A stretch of DNA of 64,000 nucleotides from contig JAPWGK010000001.1 in assembly GCA_029641185.1 (NCBI GenBank), positions 384,501 to 448,500 of the forward strand. The letters run 5' to 3'. Origin of the DNA: Pseudofabraea citricarpa (Eukaryota > Ascomycota > Leotiomycetes > Helotiales > Dermateaceae). Made by a program: the position numbers and the translations under genes. The notes beneath the pieces are model-generated. The model worked only from the letters and a program-made list of their open reading frames with translations. It was not told where the DNA came from and did not search any database. The stretch's first letter is position 1. Each line of letters opens with the position of its first letter. Below, one piece after another: positions 33,769 through 45,096 of the stretch.

Positions 33769-34934
33769 ATGGCTACAGAGACCATCACGAAAGAGGAAAT
33801 TGACACCCTCTCGTTTTCTACTCTTCCTCCTTTCCCAGATGATATTCCCACAGCTCCTCTGCATCGACTCTCGCTTTCTAAATTGCGGATCTCGCCGGAG
33901 GAATCTTTGAACTTGTTCTTGTCTTCAAAAGATCTCGGGTTCTTTTATCTGGATTTGAGAGGTGATGATTTGGGTGAGAGACTTCTAGCTGAGGCGGACA
34001 AATTGTTCGTTTTGGGTGAGAAATTGTATGATCTGGGTAGGGATGAATTGCAAAAGTATGACTATAAGAGCGTAGGAAGTTATGCAGGATATAAAGGATA
34101 TGGAAGTGTGGTTGTAGATGAAAAGGGGAATCTGGATCGAAATGAGTTTTACAATGTAGGCAATCAGTTGCTGAGATGTGCTATTAACAAGGAGGAATGC
34201 TAACGAGTCGAACAAAGATGCCCAAGGATGACTTTTTAGGAATTTCCAAGAACCCGTTTCAGCACCCAAAGCTCTTATTGGATAACAAGAATGTTGTGGA
34301 GTATATGAAAGATGCACATACTCTCGTTCTTCTTATACTCTCTCACCTCAACGACCATCTTCACCTGCCTCCCGACACACTTGGTCGTTTGCACAGAGAA
34401 TCAGGAATTTCAGGAAACCAAGCTCGAATTATTAAATCACCTCCACAGCCAGCATCTGATCGTCGGACGGCTTTAGGAAAGCATACTGATTTTGGCAGTA
34501 TTACAGTCTTGTTCAATCGGCTTGGAGGTCTCCAGATTCTTCCACCACCATCCCTTGTTGCTCCAGGCGCAGAACCTAAATGGACTTATGTCAAACCGCT
34601 AGCTGGGCATTGTATTGTCAATCTCGGGGACGCGATGGTGAAGTTTACGAACGGTTTACTTCGTAGTAATATCCATCGGGTTGTAAACCCCCCAGGAGCG
34701 CAGGCGACCGAGACAAGATATAGCTTGGCTTACTTCGCAAGGCCAGAGGACGAAGTGATCTTCAGAAGATTGAGTGGAAGTGACATAATTCCTGAGCTCG
34801 GCGAAGGTATTATCGAAGAGGAGGTGAGCAGCAAAGATTGGGTAAATCATAAAGCCATGAGCTTGAGGAAGACCGAAAACCTGAATGAGGAGGAGAGAAT
34901 AAAACTCTGGCAAAAATCAGCGAGAGGGAAGTGA
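33769..34934 (+). CDS. 2OG-Fe(II) oxygenase (isopenicillin-N-synthase-like)
   Basis: Two exons (33769-34155, 34218-34934) give 367 residues. The DIOX_N domain includes Asp-Leu-Gly-Phe-Phe-Tyr-Leu. The catalytic domain has the metal triad His218-x-Asp220 and His282 (Asn-Ile-His-Arg-Val) and the 2-oxoglutarate-binding Arg296-x-Ser298. These are all the expected residues, so the enzyme is probably active. Fungal members of this family hydroxylate, desaturate or cyclise small metabolites; the substrate is unknown and no biosynthetic partner lies adjacent. This superfamily is different from the TauD-type pair at 2-17 kb. Confidence 0.92.
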
Positions 34935-36957
34935 GTCTTGTCCGCTAAAAGTCCAAACCATGATCCACATCATGCTGTTTTTTGTCGCAGTCTATCGTTT
35001 TTGGTCGTTGGCAATCAGAAGCCAATGCTGTAGTTGTTGTGATATTCTGTTCCCAGGTTTCCACGGTTACGATGTACCCATAATTCAATGTTCTCATAGC
35101 TCCATCCAAGAACTTCAACGGTGAAATGAAGTTCTTCGTGTCCTGATATGGTGTGATACTAGTTTGGCAAAGCTAGCGGGAGAGGTGTCCAGTGTGAGGC
35201 ATTTGTATGTTTAACAGCAAAACAAAATAAACAGACACGTAAACATGGAAAATGTTGGGTGCCTTGGCTTCAAGTACTCGTATTGGATGGCCAAGTAATC
35301 TGTCTCGATTCCAGAAGGTATGCAGACAAGCTTTTGCAATCACGTCTCACAGCGGGAGCCAAAAGTCTCTTGAAACGAGATTTCCAGGGGGGAGAATGCA
35401 ATTTTGAAATTCCGAAATGGAAATTTGAATACCAAATAGGGTAGTGATGTGAAATCTGACAAAGTCACTCGAATTGATGGCGCACCTCACGTATCTGACA
35501 GATTTTGCAGACACTGAGCGGCAGGCCTCAAGCAGCCCCGTCGCGAATTAGCCTGGCTGGCTCACTCAGTCCAATGCACAATGTGGCCAACTTTCACAAT
35601 TGATAGCTGGCTGCTTACCACAATAACAGCTTCCGTATTCTCTCTCGCGCACGCATACACAGTGGTAGCAGAGGCAGGATATACAAGGTTAAGAATGCAA
35701 AGAAACAATTCGAGCAAGGTGAAACCCCGCAAATTATCCTGGCTCTGTTGTGATTGGGCAATTGATAGCTCCGGATTGCATAGTGGATACGAGAGCATCG
35801 CCAAGTTTTTGTTTCCCTGGGATGATCTTTTTGTCACTCGCGTCGTATAATTGTAAAAGGAGGGGCAGAACCTTGTCGGCTCTCCTCGGCGACTCAGCCG
35901 TCTAGTCATCTTGTCAGACCATATCATGCGATTCAGCAATCCAAGAAGATGTTCAATCTCAGGCAAGTCGCTGCGTCTAGAGATCTAACCAGCAAAAGCT
36001 AGTTCTGCGAAAGGCATAAGGCAAGTCTTGCCAGAGAAGTCAATATCTCGAACTGTCGTGATCGCCCTGCACTTGCACGTGCCTTGGGCCCAGCGGCGAT
36101 CAACGACATGCTCTTAGAACCGATGAAGTAAGCGCTCTTACGCCTTCACACCCCCTCCCAACCACTTCTCACCTGTCAACTCTCCTCTCAGTGGCCTCTT
36201 CTGTCCTCATCGGCCCTGTACTGCTCCACCGCGCTTGAGGCTAATCCCTAGGTTCCCCGCCTATTCTTTTCCATTACTATTGGATGTTGGCTTGTTCTTG
36301 GTATGGCAAAGGTCCATGTCTAGCCATGTCCTGCATGTCTCACAGAAGCCTTCTAAGAATTTAGCCTACTGCCTCCCTTGTTTATTCAACAATTTCCAGC
36401 GGCCTTTTGCCCCGGATCTATGTCCTTCGTGCTTTTTTTGTTGCTAATGCAGCATGCTCGTTGCAACACTACTCGTAATGTACTGCAACTTTGCCTACTC
36501 AAGGCTAACAGCTTCACCCACCCCCTCGTTTTCCTTGTCAGAATTACCCGCTCTGAAGTGTCTGTCACAGGGCTAGTAGGGTTGAGCTCCAACTGTCCTC
36601 CGAGCAACGACATGCTTTCTCCTGCACAACGATGTACCCGGCTGCACCGGACAGGTTGGTGGAGCCAAACCTTCTCTTGATAGGCTACTTCAACTGTCAT
36701 ATGGGTTGGTATTCTGCTGCTATTTGTGGTCTAGTCTCCATACCCAACGGGAAGGCTGTTCCACTCTGCCATTAAGCTAACGCACTCGTAGTCGAGTCAA
36801 CCTCCTACATAAAGCTCCCCTGCCACCCTCTTTTTCTCTCTTCACTCCTCTAGTGTTACATTCCAGCATATAACCTTGTGTAATATCTCTTCGAATTCAG
36901 TCACTCGCTTTCATCAGTTCCAGCATCTCTTCTCTGCACAGTTCACTCGCTATCAAC
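34935..36957. other. Long intergenic region (2 kb)
   Basis: No supported gene. The last kilobase is C/T-rich with many short CTTC and CTCC tracts and looks like the promoter and long leader of the PIR gene. A tRNA-like fragment on the minus strand near 36730-36790 was considered and rejected. Confidence 0.5.
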
Positions 36958-38005
36958 ATGCAGTACACATTCGCTCTCGCCGCTTTGGCCGCTGTTGCCT
37001 TTGCCAGACCTCAAGGTATCACAGAAGACATTGCTCCCTCTTCTCCAGCACCAGCTGGATTTGAGAAAAGTTATCCTGGAACTTTCCAGATTACTGCTGT
37101 CAACATCACTTCAGCCTCCAAGCGAGCTCTGACTAAGGTATGCCAGTCTTTTGACGGATTTTACAGAAACTCAATACTAACTTGCACAGCGCGTCGAGTG
37201 CAGCGATGAAGCAAGCTTGACTATCACCCTTGAGAATGGTGTATTGAAGGATGCCAAGGGACGCACCGGATATATCGCTGCTAACTACCAATTTCAATTC
37301 GATGGACCAGCCCAGACTGGAGCTATCTACACTGCAGGCTGGTCAGCTGGTGCCAATGGATCTCTTGCTCTCGGAGGATCAGCTGTCTTCTACCAATGCT
37401 TGAGTGGAGAATTCTACAACTTGTACGACCGATCATGGGCTGCTCAATGCTCGCCAATTCTCATCGAGATTCTTCCTTGCGCCAGTGCATCAAGCCCACC
37501 AGTTGTCAGCCAGATTCCTGATGGACAGCCTCAAGCCTCGACTGCTATCCCAATCTCTGAGTTGCCAGATGGACAACCCCAAGTCCCAACCGGACTTCCA
37601 GTTACTCAGATCGGCGACGGACAGATTCAAGCACCCACTGCCACGGCTACTCCAAAGCCCCCTGTCACCCAAATCTCAGATGGACAAATTCAAGCACCAA
37701 CCTCAACCAAGGCTCCCGTCACCCAGATCTCTGATGGACAGATTCAAGCACCAACCTCCGCACCACCAGCCCCCATCACTCAGATTTCAGACGGACAGAT
37801 CCAGGCACCCACCGCAGCTCCAACCACTGCTGCTCCTCCTCCAGTCATTACCCAGATCCCAGATGGACAGATTCAAGCTCCAACCAACGCCACCGCAAGC
37901 GCAACTAGCACTCCTCTACCATTCACTGGCGCTGCCAGTGGATTGTCAGTCCAGGCACAATTTGCAGCTGTTATCGTCGGTCTTGCCGCCGTTGTCCTGC
38001 TATAA
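36958..38005 (+). CDS. PIR-repeat GPI-anchored cell-wall protein
   Basis: Two exons (36958-37137, 37190-38005) give 331 residues. A signal peptide (cut after Val-Ala-Phe-Ala, near residue 16) is followed by a four-cysteine domain (Cys in Val-Glu-Cys-Ser, Tyr-Gln-Cys-Leu, Ala-Gln-Cys-Ser and Leu-Pro-Cys). Then come seven PIR-type repeats of the form Gln-Ile-x-Asp-Gly-Gln-Ile-Gln (two early ones have Pro for the last Ile). The C-terminus is a hydrophobic GPI-type tail. PIR repeats form alkali-sensitive ester links from a Gln to beta-1,3-glucan. In yeast PIR proteins the Cys domain is at the C-terminus; here it precedes the repeats. Likely an abundant wall structural protein: it has a strong CT-rich promoter and near-uniform codon use. 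Confidence 0.93.
37496..37890 (+). repeat. Coding array of seven PIR repeats
   Basis: Units encode variants of Gln-Ile-Ser/Gly/Pro-Asp-Gly-Gln-Ile-Gln-Ala-Pro-Thr, separated by Pro/Thr/Ala spacers of variable length. Two middle units are nearly identical in DNA (around 37670-37750), suggesting recent slippage or unequal exchange. Confidence 0.9.
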
Positions 38006-40392
38006 ATGTAGGACCGTCAGACTTTTTACATTCTTGGACATTCGAGAATTTTTGGGAATACGGACTTCTTTTTTGGATCGGATCAGCATGGATTAAAAAC
38101 GGGCATCATCATCGGTACATAATTTCTCACTCGCATCATGAAGGACCTGGATTCGCTATTTTCCAAGAAAGATCAAAATACGGTCGGAAGGGGGAGGGCA
38201 TTTAATTTTTGGGCTGGGTGGGGAGCCGACTTGCATTCGGGGCACAAAAAACCAAAATAACGTCGTTTTTTATTTTTCTGTCGCCAGATGTAATCTCCCG
38301 CGAGCAAAACTAACTTAACTCTTGATGTTTTCACGAAAGTTTCTGGAATTTTTGGCTTTCTTTTTGATAACAATGCGCTTGTTCTCTCTTCACTTCATCT
38401 TTTGAAATATACGCTGTCTCTTTCTCGCATTTGTTCTCCGAGCAAGGAAGTTGATTGATCTAATGGCAGAGGACGGAGGTGTTGATTTCTAATTTTCTCT
38501 GTAGATAGCTTATAGGTAGCGGCGCGAGAAATTAATAATCTTTGTTTTGACACTCTAATTCTTTGCACTGGCTGTCCTCTGCTTGAATTGGTGAGTGGGT
38601 GACATGCTCGCAGCAACTTTTCGACACTTTTCAGCCGTACTTTGAGATCTTCGTGACGATCATCATCGTGATGTCAGTACTGTGCTTCGTTTCAGCTTAT
38701 TATTGACTCCCCACCTAAAGCTAGCCCTTGCGCGTTCTTCCTAGCTAAAGTAAAAAGAAAAGGCTCCACTTCGCTTCGCTTCGCTATTGAAAAGCCAGAA
38801 CCAAAGCCTCCCTTAGAACAAGCCTTCTCTTTTGCCCTCTGAGTTCCAGCACATCAGGCACATCAATGGTTAACCAGCCTTCTGGATTTTCTTTCCTGGT
38901 TGCGCTACAAGGGGAGGCCGGGCAGAGGGAGGGGAGAGGCTGGAACAGTTATAAATAGAAATCAGAAGAAAAACTACGTCTTTCAACTAAAAGCCACGGG
39001 CTGGTAGTTTATCGTTGATCCCTTCCTTAGCCTTTCTTAGCCCCAAAGCCAATTCGAACAACGTCAGACTCCGGAGGCCGCATCGGAGGAGCCGGACTCG
39101 CGGAAGGGTTGGCAACCACCGAGTAAGCGAGCGTGTGTGGATGGAACCCATTCCTACCTACTGTACCTTTCTCTTTTTCCACTTTTAATTCTGTGACGTG
39201 AGCATTGAGAAAGATAGCATCATTTCAAAGCTGAGTTTGAAAATTCTGAAGAGTTTGTATGTACATGCTACGAATTCGAGAATTTGGAAAGGGAGAGTTG
39301 TTGATGCGAAATGAGGGGAAGTGAGGGGTCGCCAGTAAATGCTCCTCGCTTGCAGTAACTCCTTTTAGCTTAGGGCATTTAGTCGCGGTTGTCACACGTG
39401 ATCGTGTCTTATCACTTTTCGAAGATGAAGATTGGTATTTCTCACTAGGTATTAGACATGATACGGATTAAAGCGGTCTTTTACAACCTCTCTTCCGTGC
39501 TTAGGTGTATACAGGCTTTGGAGTTGAAGTGAAGAATAGTCACCATGTTCGTTCGCTTAAGCCCCTTCTTTTAAAGTAGAGAAGAAGATGCGAGGAAATA
39601 AAAAGTTGATTTCAAAAATTGTATTTGTTTTAGTTACTTGAGAATTTTGAAGGTGTTATTCTACATCTCATCGTCTCCGGACTTTAACATCTCTTTGAGA
39701 AATTACAACATAAGAAAGTCGACATGAGCCTCTAGGAACAACAACAGCAGCTACACTGACAACAGGAGTAATATTGACAACAAGAGTTATACTGACAATA
39801 GCATTGAAAGAAAAGGCAAAAGAAAAAATAGGAATATATGCCGCCGGCCGTAAAACCTGCCACCGTCAAATGATACTGGAGCATAGCTTCGCGGGACCGC
39901 GACTCCTGTTGGTTCCGATGCTTTTGTCTGATGCACGGAAATGTTGTTGCGAACTGTAGTGTGGGATGCTGAGTGTGTCTTGGGGGTGGAAGAGGGGTTT
40001 CCATATTTTTGGCTGGCGTGGAAATGTAGTTGGGAGGAGTGTTACATGCTAAGTGTGACTCCTGCTAGATGGGACTCCTGCTAGGTTAACTGCTAACTGC
40101 TGTTCACTCACTTTTACAAGCGCCCTTTCGATATTATGCACTATTCTAAGGAGACACCAAAATATTCTTGTATAAATCTCACTTTCATTTCTATTTCGTC
40201 CAAGTTTTTAATAGAGCAAAAAAGGCAAATTGAATTCTAGTGTTAATTATCTAACCAACGGGGGATGGATCTAAGTATTAAAGTAATTTTAAGGCAGAGA
40301 AGGAAATGAATGGCTCTTTCTTCTACTCTGTCGTCTCTGAATCGTTGTCATCCACCCAATCAAGAAATCAAATCCCAATTTTCAATCTCCTG
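38006..40392. other. Long intergenic region (2.4 kb)
   Basis: Contains a three-unit imperfect 18-nt tandem at 39755-39808 and a GACTCCTGCTAG direct repeat near 40057-40085. It lies between the 3' ends of two genes, so its length is unexpected. No protein gene is supported; an unannotated ncRNA is possible. Confidence 0.45.
39755..39808. repeat. Imperfect 18-nt tandem repeat
   Basis: Three units resembling ACTGACAACAGGAGTAAT. On the opposite strand they encode a Cys-rich tail of a spurious frame, which I do not believe is a protein. Confidence 0.75.
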
Positions 40393-41826
40393 CTAAACGC
40401 CAATTCTTAACCTCGCCTCCTGCAATAATCTGGAACTGGTGATAGTAGAATCGACCGCCCACTCCTGCAAGTGTTGTTTAAACTCCTTATGAAGGATACT
40501 GATCAATCCTATGCTGTCCTCCAAGCTCACAACTGCGGCACTCAAATCCTCCACGCCTGTGATAGCCTGGAGGTCAAGGAATGTGACGAATCCCTGCCAA
40601 CGATCCCTTCCATCCCTCAGTTCATCTCCGACCTGTCTCATGGTATCATCAAGTGTATCCAAGCTGTTTTTCAATGTATCCAGCTGTAATCTTTGCACCA
40701 ATTGTGGTTGGATTGGACAACTTGGCCTTGCAGAAAACAAACGAGCCATCGCGTTCTTTGAGTCGTATCTGGATTGTATTTTTCTGCAACTCTCCTCCCA
40801 CTCCTGACGAATATTTACCTCAGCCGTATGGATCTCGATGTGTAATTTGCTGAGGGCGTCGTAAGCTTGGTCACGAAGACTTTGCAGCTGCTCAAGATCT
40901 TGTATAAGATAATCAAAATATTCTACACTGGCGTTTGCGTAGTGAATAAGGGAATCCCTGGTGAATGGGTAAATGCGTAGCCTGTCGAACGTGGCGCTCA
41001 ACATCATGTAAGCTTTTGATGTCTGGAGGGGAAACTGGACAAGTTTGTCAGCCAGGAGAGATAACCGCTTAATAGCAGTGTTGAGAGCCTCTGGAAGGTT
41101 TTCATTTGCGAAGCTGGCAAATCTCATATGTGGATTGGCATCGAATTTAGAAGGTCCATTGTAATATCGCCAAGTTCGTACCGCTTGATGAACTTCATTC
41201 CGAATAACGCGTAGATGCCAGCCCTGTGGAGAGAGAGAGAAGGACAATGAAGTTGCTCTGTCCCACACGGCCGGGTCTGCGACTTCTTTCAATTTTTGGA
41301 ACATCTGTTCATATGCACCAGGTATCGTGTTGAGGTCAGTTATCGGTTCGGGCTGTTCGGGGCAGAGCTTGAACATGTATGAGTCGAGCTTGTAGGGTGT
41401 AGGATATCCACATCCTAAAGTCAAGCTCTGTGCTTTGGGCACTCGCAGCACACCCTTGGCTTCGATGTTTACAAGCACTGCGAGGACACAATAAACCACG
41501 AATATGCCCAGTGCAATTACACCACAGGGAATGCTCCCAAAATACAAATGATGGCGAAGACTGGTATTCACTCTTGATTTACTTGCAAAAGCTTGGTCGC
41601 GTTTCATTTTGAAATCCACGGGAGAACCATTTGCAAGCATAAGAGGAGATTTGCCACGAGGCGGTACCTCCAAGGACAATGGTGGTTGGATTGAGGCTGA
41701 TTGGGTGCGGCTTCTTTCGGTGGCATAATGGGGGGGAAATGCCGGTCGGAGGGCATCTTCTTCTGCGAGGTAGAATTGTGGTGGACAGCTAGCGTCAGAG
41801 TTGGATTGATGGTTGTTGTCTGACAT
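40393..41826 (-). CDS. Single-pass membrane protein with long coiled coil, unknown family
   Basis: A single-exon frame of 477 residues from the ATG at 41826 (a longer frame to 41880 begins with TTG). The N-terminal 95 residues are polar and Pro/Ser-rich. One strong transmembrane helix lies at about 98-120. The remaining 350 residues are mostly helical, with heptad-like stretches around a Glu-Asp-Leu-Glu-Gln-Leu-Gln-Ser-Leu-Arg segment and a late Leu-Asp-Thr-Leu-Asp-Asp-Thr segment. There is no signal peptide. I do not recognise a family. The layout would suit a structural or tethering protein facing the lumen or exterior with its helical part; this is inference. Unbroken length and lack of introns support a real gene. 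Confidence 0.7.
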   Translation of the reverse strand: MSDNNHQSNSDASCPPQFYLAEEDALRPAFPPHYATERSRTQSASIQPPLSLEVPPRGKSPLMLANGSPVDFKMKRDQAFASKSRVNTSLRHHLYFGSIPCGVIALGIFVVYCVLAVLVNIEAKGVLRVPKAQSLTLGCGYPTPYKLDSYMFKLCPEQPEPITDLNTIPGAYEQMFQKLKEVADPAVWDRATSLSFSLSPQGWHLRVIRNEVHQAVRTWRYYNGPSKFDANPHMRFASFANENLPEALNTAIKRLSLLADKLVQFPLQTSKAYMMLSATFDRLRIYPFTRDSLIHYANASVEYFDYLIQDLEQLQSLRDQAYDALSKLHIEIHTAEVNIRQEWEESCRKIQSRYDSKNAMARLFSARPSCPIQPQLVQRLQLDTLKNSLDTLDDTMRQVGDELRDGRDRWQGFVTFLDLQAITGVEDLSAAVVSLEDSIGLISILHKEFKQHLQEWAVDSTITSSRLLQEARLRIGV

Positions 41827-42596
41827 TTTTACCACTACGCTGGAACTGAAATGGTAGAGGTAGGGGATGAGAGTACCCAAATTAGGTACCTAGAGGGAAG
41901 GGAAGTAAAATGATGGAGGTAGCAGACGAGAAGTTCGAAATTGCAAAAGTGGATCGTGACTCTACGTATGAATTCACTTCCAGGATTCATACGAAAGTAA
42001 GTTGAGGAACCTTCTATGGTCAGAATTTCCAGATTATATAGTTATGGTGGATATTCGCAGGAGAACAAACACGCCATACAGGATCATTCGCTCTCTCAGG
42101 TCAGGTAAGGTGAATATAATACCGACAATGAAAGAGTCAAACCCTCCTGTCACCTGTCTCATTGTTTCTCTTCTCCTAGCTGCATATTCTTGCTTTGCAT
42201 AATCACTATTGTTAGGCTGTTACATATGAAGCATCATTTGTTGCTGGAAACAGAAGATCCAGGTAGCAGCAATAATAGCCCTTTTCGGTGCGGGGAAACT
42301 TCAGGAATGGAAAATGTTATTTTCGTATTTACAAAACCATAACATTTCTGGTGCTATGAAACACGTGGCCAATAAGACAATACCTTTATCAAACGCGATA
42401 TAAAGCGTATCTCAAGCCTGATTTCTTGTGCAAAGGAATACCAATATAATGATTTTATCTTCGTTATTCATCATCTTTCCGTCCTCATTTTGGCAACGAT
42501 AGACAATTCACATGCAAGGTTTTAAAAACAAGTCGTGTATACAGATTATATGCTGATCAATTTAACTTTCTTGTTTTTCTTCCACCCGCTTTGAGA
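41827..42596. other. Intergenic
   Basis: Between the promoter of the membrane protein and the 3' end of the Cys-rich gene. AT-rich in its second half; nothing else visible. Confidence 0.5.
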
Positions 42597-43981
42597 TTAT
42601 AAAATAATCATCAACGCCCTCGGCACAGCCAATAATCCAATAAGCCCATAAGCCATCCAACCCAATGAACTCGTAAGCGAGCTTCCTCCACTGTTTGAAC
42701 CCGAACCGATAACACTTGAAGAAGTACTAGCGGTAACGGGTGCAGTCCTCGTACTCGAAGAAGTCGGCGTGCGGGTTATCGTTGGGCTTCTCGAAGTCTC
42801 ACTCACAGAGGTTGTGGTATCCGTGTCTTCGCTAGAAGTTGCTGTTCGCTCTGGTACCGAGGGGCTTGTACCGACAGGTACAGAATTCGTAAGTTGAGTT
42901 GGAGTGGGAAGATCTAATTCCATCGAAACTGAACCAAATAGTGATGAGGCAGCAGCCGAATTGCTCTCGTAGACTGACACAGTGGTGTAAAGTGTTGATG
43001 TGACAGATGTTAGATCAGTTGTTGCAGCTGCGGCAACGACCGTCCACGTATAGTAATAGTAAATGTATGACCTGTAAGATTGTGATATCAATTAACTTGT
43101 CCAAAACTAGTAAGATGAATTTGGACTTAGAATGACATGACCTGAGGAAAACACCAAAGTTATGGAAAGGGATGTAATTAATGCCAATCGCCAATAGCAA
43201 ATAGCTAAAAGTCTTTTAAAGCATCCTCATTTGAGGTTTGTCGTAATAAAATGGTGAGACTTACCATGTAATTGTGTAGTAATAGTATGTAAATAGGACA
43301 TCGGGTTCGTTCGTAGGAGCTGGTGTGATAATAATAACCGACCGGGTAGGCGTCGGCACATCAACTCCATTTCCAGAACATCTCTGTACACCATCAACTA
43401 GAACACAAGATGATCCTGGATTGCAATAATAGCCGTTATTGCAGCATTCGCCACCCAGTGGATAGCAAGTGGAATCCTCGCAGCATCCCCAGCCAGGTGG
43501 GCAAGTGCCTGATGCTCCACAGCAGACACCACCTTTCACAACACAATATTCACTATCAAGGCAGCAATTCTGATCCAGGGGGCAACACCCAGCATCACTT
43601 GTTGTTGGACAGCATCCATATCCACTTGCACAACAACCGCCACCATCTGCTGGTGAGCAACAGCCTTGGTTGCTATTGCAGCAAATTCCGGGATTGTCTA
43701 TGCAATATAATGTGAGGTGATATCCAAGTTCGAGTAGGGAGAAGCTTACTGGAGCATTCGTACTGATTGGTAAAAGGGCATTGTAGTTGTCGAACTCCAA
43801 GCCAAGATGCTATGAGTGACGGTCCATCCAGTTCAATGGCTCGAAGATCGAGGTTTCGAGGATTTCTGGTTGTTTTATTCGCTTCGAAGCGATTAGCTAG
43901 AGGAAGTTCAGCATCGTCACACCAAACCCTCGCGCATAGCAAAATGGCGAGAGTAACAAAATTTCTCAAAAGAGCAACCAT
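42597..43981 (-). CDS. Cysteine-rich GPI-anchored surface protein
   Basis: Three exons (43981-43750, 43697-43265, 43071-42597) give 379 residues. A signal peptide (cut near residue 21, after Val-Trp-Cys) is followed by a short region and a dense Cys domain with many Cys-Cys pairs in Gly-Cys-Cys and Gly-Gly-Cys-Cys settings. Next are Pro/Thr and Tyr-rich segments (Tyr-Tyr-Tyr-Tyr-Thr), a long Ser/Thr-rich stalk and a hydrophobic GPI-type tail. The layout (Cys-rich head, glycosylated stalk, GPI anchor) is that of fungal surface proteins. The Cys spacing (Cys-Cys repeated every 7-9 residues) recalls chitin-binding-like or granulin-like knots, but no exact family is claimed. Role unknown; probably extracellular. 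Confidence 0.83.
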
Positions 43982-45096
43982 GATGAAATGTCAAGGCTTT
44001 GAACTGCTTGTGCAAAATCTTTTGCCAATTCAATTACCAGAATTCATATAAAATTTCAGAAAGAATGACTCTTCAAACCCTTTCGCCAGAAATGCCAACC
44101 CCATCTGATATATTTTCGGGAAAGATGGTCGCTGTCCCTAGAAATGATCCCAAAAGTTGATGCCTGGCCATCCTCTAATACGGAGCAAATTGGGGGCGAT
44201 TAAGTGCAGATTTTGTTGCCGGAACGAGGAAAGGGCGTCTCTTTTAGCATATGCCAAGAGTCCCAACTCGGATCAAGTTTCCTGTAGGTCCTTTCTAGTT
44301 CGTCCTAAGCTTAGTGCGGCACAGCAGCTGAGATCTTTCTTTTGAAGCTTATTATCAGTGACTGAATTATTGGCCGTTCATCTGTCGCTGTTCTGCTCAC
44401 GAGTAAGAAGAAAAAAGCTCGCAATGTCTATTCCTTGAGGATTCAACCTTCATTTACCATTAACTGACAAATGAAAATTGCGGTACGGATACTATTTACT
44501 TAAAACCTACATAACAAGCCACGATGGTAAGTCATCCCCACACTCCTTAGAACAAGGCTGGAATTCCTGCCGGATTTCTCTTGGTGTGGGGCATCAGCAT
44601 TTCATCCCAAAAGCGCGGTCAGAAAAAGCATTCGGGTGATCAACAAGAGCTGTACCCAACCAATAAGAGAAGCTCAACTAGTTACTCTTATTTCTCGGCT
44701 GCTGCCTTGTGAGACAAAGTTCCAATCAGTCGGTTCCCTCAACGCCATGCCAAAATTACGGCTGCACTGATATATTTTGATAGGCGATTGACATGGATCT
44801 AATTTCAACCTGACCATGAAGGATTCAAAAGGCGTCCTTGGCAGAAATCTGCAGAAACCTACAAAAATAGTTGTTACCACCACCAACAACCTTTAAGGTG
44901 TGAAATACCTGGTTCGGATTTTGTAACGTTTTCTCTAGAGACTTAATTAGCTTTGACATAATACGTATCAACAGTGATTAATCACAAACCCTCATCAATT
45001 TACATGTAGACACGGATCATGTGAAACTTGCTATTACCAAAACTATTATTACAAAATAAAGTGTTTTCCTGCGAACTCCTGAACATAAAATCAGTA
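43982..45096. other. Intergenic
   Basis: The promoter of the Cys-rich gene and the 3' side of the CorA-like gene. AT-rich near 44440-45060; no gene seen. Confidence 0.5.

Noticed and set aside
35581..35850. 89-codon plus-strand frame with a hydrophobic start
   Set aside because: No recognisable domain and no continuing exon.
36730..36790. Minus-strand TTAGCTTAATGGCAGAGTGG, resembling a tRNA A-box
   Set aside because: No matching T-arm (GGTTCGANNCC) and no good acceptor or anticodon stem; at best a decayed tRNA fragment.
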